DNA of 64,000 bases. Source: Euglena gracilis. Taxonomy: Eukaryota; Euglenida; Euglenophyceae; Euglenales. The DNA is taken from positions 37,867,703 through 37,931,702 of the forward strand of contig CP154954.1 in the NCBI GenBank assembly GCA_039621445.1. Direction: 5' to 3'. Both the position numbers and the translations under genes were made by a program. Below the pieces are notes generated by a model. It saw only the letters and a list, made by a program, of their open reading frames with translations. It did not search any database and had not been told where the DNA came from. This document shows, piece after piece, positions 50,993 to 61,089 of the stretch (position 1 is its first letter; each line of letters opens with the position of its first letter).

Positions 50993-52132
50993 GGGGGGGG
51001 TTATAAGTCACGGTTTAGTGGTTGGGCCCGAGGGGGGTTATAAGTAGGGGGTTTATAGGATGGGGGGGGTATAAGTGGGGGTCGGGTTTATTTTGGGGGG
51101 GGTCTTATTTTGACTGATTAGGCCCAAATAAAGATTTGTTTCGGGGGTCCAGTTTGGGACCATTCTTTTTTCCGTGCTTTGTACAAAAATACAGGAAAAC
51201 TTGCCCCTTGGGGGAGGGTTACACTGGCCCTGACTCGGCCTGACCCCCAGGGCCGGAACCCCCCCCCCCCAGGTCACCAATCTTAAAAAAATATCTGATG
51301 CGAGCCTTCTTTGAACCCTGGAGTGGACGGGATTGTGGTCAGATTCAATTCAGGGCAGGTGGGGGGCCCTCCTGTCCAGCAGGGGGGGGGGGTAACAGAA
51401 AGGAGCATGTATGGGTTGGAAACTCCAACCCATACATCCTCCTTTCGAACCTTGCTTGTGGTCGACCCTCCCACCCAGAGAGTTTCCAGGATGATTCCAG
51501 CCCTACCCCAAACAATTCGTTTGGCTGGGAGCCAGCAACTTTTCAGTAGTTTGACATCCGGCTTGCTAATCCAATTCACCCTGAAGAGGAGAAATTTGGA
51601 CAATATTCACAAGCGAGTTCTGTTAATGAACTATTGTCGAGGAAAGCAATGGCCAACATTGTGAAGGTAGGGTGGGTGGGTGGGGCGAGGTAAATAGGTC
51701 CAGATGGAGACCGGCCACCGCAAGCGCAGGGGGATCTCACTGGACAGCGGCAGGAATGGGCAGCAACTGTGTGGAACTATGCGGCACACTTTAATCACAC
51801 ACTTGGGCGAAGCCCAAAACGGTGCCCTGAAGATATTTATGCTAAGGCAACCTCCTCCATGAAACTGTGGACATCCTTAATGGACAATGAATAACAAGGC
51901 CACCGGACAGGATAGGGGGGAATGCAACATGGACCCTTGAAAAATGCGACACAAAAAAAAAAAAACAAATGAATGCTAATAAACACAAATTGTATGGAAA
52001 CATGACAAGGACACATTGACACATTTTGACACATTGACAAACAGGACAAGGGTTGCAAGCATTCATCAATGACATCATCAGAAGGTATAAAAATCCAAAA
52101 GAAGGAAAGACAAATAAAATTCATGATGATGC
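50993..52132. other. G-run repeats, then non-coding stretch with a strong hairpin
   Basis: 50,995-51,120 holds GGGGTTATAAG and GGGGTATAAG words. 51,401-51,443 is a near-perfect hairpin: AGGAGCATGTATGGGTTGGA, loop AAC, then its complement with one mismatch. AT-rich sequence with an A-run near 51,955 follows. No gene recognised. Confidence 0.6.
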
Positions 52133-52140
52133 GTCCCAAA

Positions 52141-52390
52141 CAGGGGTTTTTTTAAGACCGAGGGGGGAGGGGGGGTCCCCCCCCACCCACCCACCCCCTG
52201 GGGGGGGTCCCGGGGGACCCACAAAAAATGGCCGAAAATCGCGAAAAGTGCTAAAAATAGATTTTTTTCAGCGCCTGCGGCGCCGAAAAGTATATCCCAC
52301 CCCCCTCCGGGGGGGACCCCCGGGGGGGGGGGGGGGCTCGGCCGGACCCACCCTACCCCCCCCGGGGGTCCACGACTTAAAAAACCCCTG
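52141..52390. mobile_element. hAT-like element, family G, copy 5
   Basis: This 250-bp element starts CAGGGGTTTTTTTAAG and ends CTTAAAAAACCCCTG, with exact target duplications GTCCCAAA at 52,133-52,140 and 52,391-52,398. The core GGCCGAAAATCGCGAAAAGT and the GCGCCTGCGGCGCCG hairpin are the reverse sense of copy 3. Confidence 0.95.
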
Positions 52391-52398
52391 GTCCCAAA

Positions 52399-53408
52399 CA
52401 GAGTGGTCACAGGGGTTCAATGAAAAAAAAAATTGTGGCCTAAAATACTTGTTCAATGGGGATCAATAATTGTGTCCAAAGTATCCGGAGGGACAACAAA
52501 ATTGGCCAGGAGGGATCTTCATTTTGTCCTTGAGTGTCCGCAAGCTGTAAAGGCGCATGCAGCCGAAGGAGCCAGTCCACTACCCCCCCCCCCCCCTGGG
52601 TGCTTGGCCCGCGCCTTGATTGAAAGTAAGCCTGGGGGCTCAACCTTCGGGCTGAATTGTGCATGTTAAAACATTCGGGGGCAAGTTGAAGGCATTCGAA
52701 GAATGGCTGGGAAGAAGATCCAACACATTTTGAAATGCCTTGGCTAAATCTCCTTAGAACTGTGGCCAGTGCAAAAAAACAACAACCTATGTTCCAAAAA
52801 AGTGCAGTTGACAGAGGAGGGTGTCAACGACACGCTGTGTCAATGACATGGGGGGTTTAGGGGGGGGGCAACCACCTGGGGGAGGGCAAGAGCCAAGGGG
52901 GGGAAGAACTGACACTCCCAAATTTGATGGAAATTAAAAACAAAATCAACAAAAAATACAGGAGGAACGGTCCAAATAGAAGCACACCCCCTGCTACCAG
53001 AGGCGGCAGTCTGCCATACTGCGCTTTTATCGGGGGGGGGGTGTTTGGAAAGAAGGGCAGTGGACCTCACTGACAACCTCCACCTTACTTGCCACTTTCA
53101 AATCAAACTGGGGTGTCATCTAGGTGAGTTAAGCAACATGGTGCGCATGAGGCATACAGAAAATGTTAGCAAGCACCTTGGTATTTTTGGACAAACACTG
53201 ACAAAAACCAGGTATGAAAGTGAACCAGATGAATATGCATTCCTGTGCAAACAACAAAGCAAATATAAAGAGGTTAGAAATGAATAAATCACAGAATCTT
53301 TTTTGCAGCGGCAGACAAACAACAGGTGAGAATGCAAACGAGGGCAGGATAAGATTTGCATGTCACAAATTCCTGAACACGATAAAAACCTCCTCCTGTT
53401 GTCCAATC
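52399..53408. other. Non-coding stretch, no gene recognised
   Basis: Normal-complexity sequence with C/G runs near 52,583, 52,860 and 53,030. The frame at 53,045-53,287 (ending ESEPDEYAFLCKQQ) has a protein-like tail but no other support. Confidence 0.4.
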
Positions 53409-53416
53409 ACTGGGAT

Positions 53417-54350
53417 CAGGGGTTTTCTTAAGGACCGGGGGGGGGGGGGTCCAGCCTCCAGCTGGCAAAACGGCTGCTGGCTGGACCCCACCCCCCCCCC
53501 TAGATGTTGGGAGGGGGGGTCCGGACCCCCTCACCCCCCCCTCCTTGACAGGTGCCAAAAATAGCAGAAAATTTTCTTCTGGCGCTGCGAGCCAGAAAAT
53601 GAGCAAAAAAACACCCCTTTTGCTGACTTTTGGACATATTGCCCATTTTTTTTGATGTGTTGGTGTTTTCCCCCAAAAACATGTTCAAAAAAATTCAAAA
53701 AATGAGCATTTTTGGATCGATTTTCGAAGAAAAATCAGGGTTTTTTGACCGATTCCGACCCGATTTCCGGCCCCTTGCCCGTCCATGAAATCAAAAAAAA
53801 ATTCGGCCCCCCCATCAGTTTCGAGGTAGGAGGGGGGGGGGCCGACCCACCCCCCCCCCCCCCCCCGGTCCGAACCCCCCCTACCACCTTACCCCCCAGG
53901 GGGGGGGGTGGTCGGGACCCCCCCCCTTTACCACCTACCTCAATACCGAAGGGCTTCCCATCCATCCCCCCCCGGGGGGATAGGGGGGGAGGGGGGGTCC
54001 GGGGCTGGAGGGGGCTGGGCTGGGCTGTGTTGATGAAAAACAAAAATTTCTGGACAATTTTGCCATTTTCGACATTTTGATGGATGGAGCTAGATCAAGG
54101 CTGGGGGGCTGTGATGGAGGAAGGTGTGATGAGGGGGGAAAATGCAGGGATAGGTGAGCTGGGCAGCCTAGTTGGTTGGCCAGCCTGTGGCCGGCTGGCC
54201 TGGCCTCCGGCTGGACCCGACTTTATTTCACCGACCCCCCCCTGGGGGGGACTCCCAGCCCCGATTTGGGCTGCTGGCTGGATTTGAGCTGCTGGCTGGC
54301 TGGACCCCTCCCCGGGGGATGGGGTACCCTCCGGCTTAAGAAAACCCCTG
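53417..54350. mobile_element. Long composite family-G element (934 bp)
   Basis: Perfect 16-bp terminal inverted repeats CAGGGGTTTTCTTAAG. Flanks ACTGGGAT (53,409-53,416) and ACTAGGAT (54,351-54,358) match at 7 of 8. The body is a mosaic. 53,500-53,825 matches R8 at 25,640, 53,900-53,970 matches 25,560-25,625 inverted, and 53,990-54,300 matches 7,840-8,110 inverted. No transposase frame is present. Confidence 0.9.
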
Positions 54351-54397
54351 ACTAGGATCCTGAAGTCTGTGCGACGTGGGGGCAGGGCAGGCAGGGG

Positions 54398-54788
54398 CAG
54401 GGTTCGATATAAGGACAGGTGGGGGGGTGGTCCGGACCCCCCCCCCCCGCGGGCCAGGAGGGGGGGGGGTGGGGGGGGGACACGCCCCCACCTAAACAGG
54501 TGCGCGGTCAGGGTGGCCGAAAATTTTTGACCCCCCAAAACGACCAAAAGTGCCATTTTGGGCACTTTTTGGGCAAAAATGTGCCAAAAATGCAAAAAAT
54601 TTTCGGCGCAAAGCGCCGGAGGAAAAAACTGACCCTTTTTGGGGGGGTCCCGGGAACCCCCCCAAGGGTAGGTCCGGACCCCCCTGGCAGGTGGGGGGGG
54701 TGGTCCGGACCCCCCCCCCTGCGGGCCAGGAGGGGGGGGGGACACCCCCCCACCTAAACCATGTACGCCCTCCTTATATCAAACCCTG
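54398..54788. mobile_element. hAT-like element, family F, copy 3
   Basis: This 391-bp element starts CAGGGTTCGATATAAGGA and ends TCCTTATATCAAACCCTG, an 18-bp inverted repeat with one mismatch. Flanks GGCAGGGG and GTGGGGGG match at only 5 of 8. The interior is almost the same as copy 2. It lies 40 bp right of the 934-bp family-G element. Confidence 0.85.
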
Positions 54789-55559
54789 GTGGGGGGGTCA
54801 TATTTTTTTTGGTTCGGACCTGGGGAGTCCCCCCCCAGGGCTTTGCAGGTCCCCCGCCAGAGGCAGGGTTTGGGCCATTTTTGGCCTTCTTCGTGCTCAA
54901 AAATTTTTGAACCCAAAATTGACACCCCAAAAACTTGTCACCTGGATCCCCCCCACACCTTGGTCTTTAACATCTGGTCTGGTCTGGTCTGGTCTGCACG
55001 CTCTGACGAGGAGAAGAAGTGGTGTTCACTGGGATGGTCATGGGGCAAAGGAGGGGAGAAAACTCTAGCCTGCTTAGACAATGCCAGGGACACATAGCTG
55101 GTCACTCTGCGGCACCAAGAGACACCAGACATTCTGGAGCTGATCCGATAAATGCTGCACTTCGCAAACCAAACAAAAGCAATCAGAAACTCAAATGTTG
55201 GTGGCATTTCCAAAGAGTATTCAAGAGAGGCACCTCAAAGCAAATCAAGTTTTCTTGAATCCCCCTCGGGTACCAGGGGCAGGGTTCGATGTAAAGGGAA
55301 TTGGGGTTGGACCTCCCTCCAATCTGGGGGCGGGGCCGCCAGGGCCGCCACATGTTCAGGGGGGACGCCCAGGGTGGTCCCCGAGAAAAAAAATTTCCAT
55401 CCCAGCAGATTCAATGAAAAATGCTCAAGGGTGGTCCCTGACGTCCTTATCAAGCGCCCTGGGGTCAAACACCAGAGCAGGGTTCGATACAAAAGCAAAA
55501 ATGGACTTTTGGGTAGATTTTTGGCCGGTTTTGATGAGCAATATTTCTCGCCGGGCCGA
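54789..55559. other. Non-coding stretch with family-F-like end words
   Basis: Four tandem GGTCT/TCTGG units lie at 54,975-54,994. CAGGGTTCGATGTAAAGG (55,280) and CAGGGTTCGATACAAAAG (55,488) resemble family-F left ends but lack partners. 55,019-55,258 has an open frame of no recognised kind. Confidence 0.45.
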
Positions 55560-55940
55560 AAATCAGTTAACCCCCCCGGGGTTTTATTTTTTCGCCCGAA
55601 GTCCCGGCCCGAGGGGGGTATTATTTGGGGGGGGGTGTTATTTCCCAAAATTTTTCGAAATTTTTTCAAGTTCTGTAGGAGCAAAAAGAGCAAAAATAGC
55701 GCCAAAACCCCCCTTTGGGGTCATTTTTTGTACTTTCTCATGAAATTTAGCATTTTTTGGAGGTCAGATAATTGATTTTTTTTCGCAATTTGTTGTAAGA
55801 GATTGTGAATTTTTACCAACATTTTCAGGTCAAAAATCCGGGCCTTCGGCCCGAAACCAGGGGGGGGGGTATTATTTCGGCGGCCGAAATCGGACCCCGA
55901 GGGGGGGTATTATTTGGGGGGTATTATTTGGGTTTACCCA
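55560..55940. repeat. GGGGTATTATTTGGGG repeat region
   Basis: GGGGTATTATTTGGGGG occurs near 55,616, 55,868, 55,906 and 55,920. The inverse-like GGGTTTTATTTTTTCGCCCG lies at 55,579. CGGCCCGA and GGCCGAAAT words pair across. It is built like the TTATAA/poly-G and CTTATTAGGG repeats elsewhere. Confidence 0.6.
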
Positions 55941-57048
55941 GATCGCGCCACTGTTCAGGTGGGGGGAGTATCCCCAGGATCATTGCAAAAAGCCTGAAAT
56001 GGGAACATTTTTCTCGTGAACAAATGAAATCATTCAGTGTCTTTTGTGCACGTGGGCGGCAAATGGTGGATCAATCCAATACCAAAATGACAAAAAGAAA
56101 ATATGGCTTTGACACATACCCCAGATTCTTCTTTGTTTGTTTTCAGCATATATTGTCCCCCACATGTTTTGGGAATGCTCACTTGACAGGGGGGGAACCA
56201 GCAATGTAGGCCAAACAAGAGGTTTTGTTTGGACCAAATTTTGCAAAAATCTTTTGCCAAAACTTTCCAGAAAATATCAACGTGCCCCATTGATATGGGG
56301 CAGGTTTTGAAACAACATAATCCAATGATATTTGCATCTGCGGCATTTTATTTTGAAACCGGTTATTCCAAAAACCCAGATTTCCCAAAAACCTCAAAAT
56401 TTGCACAAAAATAATTTGTTCCCAAGAAATGACTCCATTTGGTGCATCTTCTTTGAACTATCACATACTCCTTCAAAACTATTATTTATAACTTTTGTAT
56501 TTCTTCTGCTTGAAGGAGCAATGCACATTATGGGGATGGATGTGAAATGCTGCCAAAAAGTATTGAAAAGCCATGCTTGCATCGGTGTAAATGGAGCAAG
56601 ATGCCCAGTTGAATAGAACTGGAAAGAAAATAGCCTTGATGGGATGAGACAAGAAGAGGAACAAAACTGCTGTTGCATACACAACACAACCCTCTTCCTT
56701 CCACTCTCCGCACCGGCACGCGCGCGTGTTCCAAAGATGATTCTAACTTTTGTGGCGTTTTATCTCAGCATTGTCTTGTCCCCCCCCAAATTATTCCTGG
56801 AATATGTGGATACACCAGGAGAGGAAACATAAACACCTCAGAATGCAATTCAAAACAAGCAAAATGTGCAAAAAGAACACAAAACACAAAAAAAATGCAA
56901 AAGGGCACAAAATCATTCAGGGATTTCTTGGGGATGCACACTTTTCGACTCAAGAACATTTTCACCTATGCCAGAAAAATTTAAGATTCTTGCAACACAA
57001 TGCATATTGATCAATGAATTCATTGAAAATTTCGTTCACACCATTCTA
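55941..57048. other. AT-rich stretch, no gene recognised
   Basis: Normal-complexity, A/T-leaning sequence with few C/G runs. The longest frames carry no recognised motif. A run of AAAACACAAAAAAAATGC-type sequence lies near 56,880. Confidence 0.45.
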
Positions 57049-57453
57049 AACCCCCCCTAATAAGTGCACGGGTGTGCGCATTTTAAGGTAGTTTCGGACC
57101 CGAAGGGGTGCGCACTTATTAGGGCAGTGCGCACTGTTTAGGGCAAAGCCGAAAATACTCTCGTTTCCCCCACTCTTTTTCAATTTTCTCCCATTTTGTG
57201 ATTTCAAGCTATGAGTCGCGTGATTATGTCTCAAATTTGGGCGGACGATAGAAATATTTGGTTTAGAAAGACAATTCTGAGAATCGTGTGTGCTTTCCAA
57301 CCTGAGATGTTACCGTGATTTCTCCTTGGGGAGTTCACTTTTTAGGGAGGTAATTTCGGAACCTTGGGGGAGCACTTATTAGGGAACTGCGCACGATTGG
57401 GGACTTATTAGGGGGGGTTACTTATTAGGGGCGCACTTATTAGGGGGGGGGTT
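57049..57453. mobile_element. CTTATTAGGGG inverted-repeat element
   Basis: The left end AACCCCCCCTAATAAGTGCAC (57,049-57,069) is the complement of the right end GCGCACTTATTAGGGGGGG (57,431 on). Sub-terminal copies of GCACTTATTAGGG and GCGCAC sit inside both ends (57,110, 57,370, 57,402, 57,418). About 405 bp. No target duplication was found and there is no coding capacity. Confidence 0.75.
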
Positions 57454-57989
57454 CACCAAAAAACATTGCATAGAAATATGAGCCAAAAAATGTTTTGCAC
57501 ATTTTTTTTTGAACAAAAATGCGCAAAAAATGTGCAAAAAATGTCCGTTATTAAAAAAATCAGCACAAAAAGTCAAAAAAAAACATGCAAAAATAACACA
57601 AAAAGAAACACCAAGAGGAAAGTTACCAAAAGGAAGCATGGTCCAATCCAGCTAAAATCCAGGTCAGTTGGACCGATTTTGTTTTGAAATAAACCCCCCA
57701 GAAAACTATTCAAAATGGCCATTTTTTGCGCTTTGCGGTGCTTTGCGCTTTTCCAGCCACTCCAACTTTATTTCAGCAGATCCTGGAGGGTGGTCTTCAG
57801 CCTGGCTGGGAGCTGAAGAATGTTGCCTGGCTGGACCCCCCCCCCTGGAGGCACGGTCAGTTCCATGCCCTCCCAAAACGTGTTGCTGCCCAAACACCCT
57901 TTGCTTTGGACTGCTGAACAGGAATTAAAATTAAAACCCATTTTTCTGGGCCCGCGGCCTGTCTTGATTTCTACTGACTTAAACGGAAT
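57454..57989. other. A-rich stretch and R6-like fragment
   Basis: 57,475-57,620 is A-rich, with repeated AAAAAATGTGCAAAAAATG words. 57,750-57,850 has CTTTATTTCAGCAGATCCTGG and CTGGCTGGGAGCTGAAG, distantly like R6. No gene recognised. Confidence 0.45.
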
Positions 57990-58645
57990 TCAAACTGAAA
58001 TTGTTTAGGTCAGTCGATTTCCATTCAGGCGCCGTTTAGGTCAGTCGATTTCCATTCAATTGAAATCTGTTGCTGGTCAGATTCGGAATTTTTAGTGAAA
58101 TTTTGGACGTTTTGGATTTCCACGTTTTTGGTCCTGTGGGGTTCTGGAAACTATTTGGACCGACAAAGGCTGAATTTTGCAGTCAGATGATCATAACTGG
58201 CTGAACTCAGGATGTCCATTTTCATTTTCTGGAAATTCAGAATAACCATTTCTGTACAATTTGGCCAGATTCAGCTGTCATCACTGGTCGTCTGAAAGAG
58301 AATCTTTTGATCGAGGGGTGATTTTGCAACTGTTAAAACCTGTTTTCTGGGACTGACGCCTGTCTTGCAATTCTACTGACATTAAGGGGTTTCAGGCTGA
58401 AATTGTTTTGTCGATCCCGATCCCAATGGTCTAAACTCAGAATTTAAATTTCATTGGTCAAGAATTTGGGGAAATCTGGTTTTTGCCAAAAAATGCCCAA
58501 AATAGAACAAAAAAAGGTTGGTCGATTTCCAAGACATTGGAATCTGTTTAGGTCAATTGATTTCCATTCAGGCGCCCGTATAGGTTAATCAATTTCCCTC
58601 AGGCGCCCGTTTAGGTCGGTCGATTTCCATTCAGGCGCCCGTTAA
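57990..58645. repeat. Dispersed TCGATTTCCATTCAGGCGCC repeats
   Basis: Units of about 30 bp, GTTTAGGTCAGTCGATTTCC followed by ATTCAGGCGCC, lie at about 58,003 and 58,034 and again at 58,541, 58,572 and 58,603. Between the clusters are ~480 bp of T-rich sequence that twice contains a phrase like TCTGGCCCGC...CTGTCTTG..TTCTACTGAC (57,950, 58,350). The left cluster unit ends in ATTGAAATCTG. Confidence 0.75.
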
Positions 58646-58769
58646 TGGGCCAGAAACCACTTTTTTTTGGCTATTTCCGTCCACGCGGTTCGGTCGAATG
58701 AAATTCAAGACAGGCGTGCGGGCCCAGACAAAATAGGTTTTAGAAAAATCGACCGACATTAACCAGGTC

Positions 58770-58905
58770 ACCCAAGCCACTTTTGACAACCCCTGGCCGA
58801 CCCCCCCCTGGGGGGGGGGGTTGGGCTCAAAACCAGTCAATCACTCTGTAAAACCAGTCAGTCAACCCCCAGGGGTCGGCCAGTGCTTCAGCAATTGACT
58901 GCATC
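58770..58905. repeat. Repeat R5, copy 2
   Basis: CAAGCCACTTTTGACAAC, CCTGGCCGACCCCCC, AAACCAGTCAATCACTCTG and CAGCAATTGACTG, as at 47,255-47,370. Confidence 0.75.
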
Positions 58906-59380
58906 CAACCCAATTAGAAAAAACTTATGAGTCACTTTGTGTGTGAAAAAAACAAACAAAACTGAGAACCTTAGACAGAAAAAATTAAGCAGAAACACAA
59001 GGGAAGTGATGTGAGACCTTGGAATAAGCACCCTGGGTGAAAAATCACAAAATGCCATCAATATACACTTCTGTCTGTTCTGTCATAGAGAACAGCAATT
59101 TTGAAGAAATGCTGCAAATGCAGGCAAGCAACGCATGAGGTCCTTGAGGGGGGAAAACACAGCCGACAGCCTCAAAAAATACTCAAAACTGAAAGATCAG
59201 CTTCATCTTTGTCGCTGCTCACTGTTTCTCCTTCTGCTTGTGGAAAGTGATATCCAATGACCTGCCATCCAATGGAAATCCATTGAGTGCCTCAAGTGAG
59301 GCCAAGCTTTGACTTAGAACAGCACACAAAATTAAACCGCCAAGCATAAAGAACTCAGCGAATACCCCCAAATAATCCAC
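58906..59380. other. Non-coding stretch, no gene recognised
   Basis: Ordinary sequence without C/G runs. A minus-strand frame (59,219-59,449) reads ALSQSLASLEALNGFPLDG, protein-like but isolated, and it is interrupted by the transposon to its right. Confidence 0.4.
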
Positions 59381-59388
59381 CTCTGAAC

Positions 59389-59624
59389 CAGGGGTTTTTT
59401 TAAGACCGGGGGGGGGGGGGGGGGGGAGGGGGTCCCGGGGGACCCACAAAAAATGGCCGAAAAATCGCGAAAAGTGCTAAAAATAGAATTTTTTCGGCGC
59501 CTGCGGCGCCGAAAAGTATATCCCACCCCCCTCCGGGGGGACCCCCCCGGGGGGGGGGAGGGGGTCCGGCGGACCCACCCACCCTCCCCCCCCCCCCCGG
59601 GGTCCAAACTTAAAAAAATCCCTG
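59389..59624. mobile_element. hAT-like element, family G, copy 6
   Basis: This 236-bp element starts CAGGGGTTTTTTTAAG and ends CTTAAAAAAATCCCTG, with exact target duplications CTCTGAAC at 59,381-59,388 and 59,625-59,632. Core GGCCGAAAAATCGCGAAAAG and hairpin CGGCGCCTGCGGCGCCG. It is closest to copy 5. Confidence 0.95.
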
Positions 59625-59632
59625 CTCTGAAC

Positions 59633-60757
59633 ACAACCAAACAAATCTCCATATAAAATAATTACTCTCACAAACCGAAATAAACATACATCCATTTTCC
59701 TTGCTTCCTTTCCATCTATGTGGCATGGGATATTGTGAAAATTGCACCTTTGTCTCACAATTATTCATATTTGCTCATTTTATGATGTTTGTTTTCATAT
59801 TTTTGTGAGTTTTCAATCTGTTTCAAAATTGGGGTTTTTTCCTGTTTTCTCCCTCAGCATGAGATTTGTCAAAAAAAACCTTTTTTGCTTCTGGAAAAAA
59901 ATTTCTTCATTTTTTCCCTTTGTGCTGAAGACAATGGCTATCAAGCTGTGACGGGGCTTGACTTTTTATGAAATAAATGTCGCTGAAACGGTGAAATTGA
60001 CTCAAAGAGAAAGACATTGACTTCAATTCTGAATCCACCATCAAATACCCTCAACCCCCCAGATTGTCCCCTACCCCAAAATGGCCATTCGGCCTGGAAG
60101 AAGTTTTGAACCCCCCGTGCCAGATTGGCAAAATTGGCCGGCGCTGGGGGGTCAGGTTGGGCCAAACAGAGGAGGGGGTAAAGTTGGGGGTGGCCAAATT
60201 CGGCCCACACAGCTCAGGGAGTCAATAACCAGGGGCAGGGGGGTCAATACCGGGGGAGGGGATAAACAAAACTCCTTTGGTGCCAAAAGCAACGAAAGCA
60301 GCAAAATTTCCAACGACAACAAAATAATGAGTAAAGCTTGGGACAAAATCAAAAAGAATTATTGCCCTAACTACTAATGACTGTTTAAAAAAATACCCAA
60401 AAAAGGAACAATAAATCTTGAGCGACAAAAGAAAAATGTGCAAAATTGGGTGGTCCATGGTGGTCCATAACATGTGGAGCGACGCGCCAGGAGGTGAGAA
60501 ATTTTGGTCCAGCGTTCGCGCAGGACCTGAAATGATTTGATTTTGGGGCCCCCTCCTTATGTGAAAGTCCCAATTGCGTGCATTTTATTCTTCTGGAACA
60601 AGGCGCTGCAATTGCAAAAAAAACCCGAAATTTCCCCTCGATTTTTTTTGTATTCACAGAAGCGAAGCAGGAAATATAGGGATTCTCTCCAGCCGGATGT
60701 TTTCGAAGGGCCTCAAGGGGTTTTAAAATTTGGAGAGGGGGTCAGGGCAGGTTTCTT
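59633..60757. other. Non-coding stretch, no gene recognised
   Basis: AT-leaning until 60,050, then mixed. GGGGTCAATAACCAGGGG and GGGGTCAATACCGGGGG lie close together near 60,220-60,260. No exon, RNA or bounded element seen. Confidence 0.45.
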
Positions 60758-60765
60758 GTTTGGAT

Positions 60766-61081
60766 CATGCTTGTGCTTACCAACCGGGGGGGGGAGGGGG
60801 GGGGGGGCTATAGGGTGCCTGCCCCTAGCAGGCACACCCCCCCCCCCGGGGGGATAGGGGTCCGGGCCGGACCCAGAAAATTTTCATTGAAAATGGCTGT
60901 TTCCGGGCCCCCGGCGCCTTCGGCGCCGGGGTCTGAGGGGGGTGCCTGCTAGGGGCAGGCACCCCCCGAAACCCTACCCCCCCCCCCCCGGGGGGGGGGG
61001 TCGGATCGGGTGCTATGGGGTGCCTGCCCCTAGCACCCACCCCCCCCCCGTGGGGTAGGCACCCGACTAAGCACAAGCCTG
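60766..61081. mobile_element. hAT-like element, family H, copy 5
   Basis: This 316-bp element has termini CATGCTTGTGCTTA and TAAGCACAAGCCTG (one mismatch in 14) and exact target duplications GTTTGGAT at 60,758-60,765 and 61,082-61,089. Palindromic CCTGCCCCTAGCAGGCAC-type arms, the hairpin CGGCGCCTTCGGCGCCG and the phrase TTTTCATTGAAAATGGC match copy 4 in reverse sense. Confidence 0.95.
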
Positions 61082-61089
61082 GTTTGGAT

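Noticed and set aside
54398-54410. GGTTCGATA as a tRNA B-box
   Set aside because: It is the terminal repeat of family F; no A-box or cloverleaf is formed upstream.
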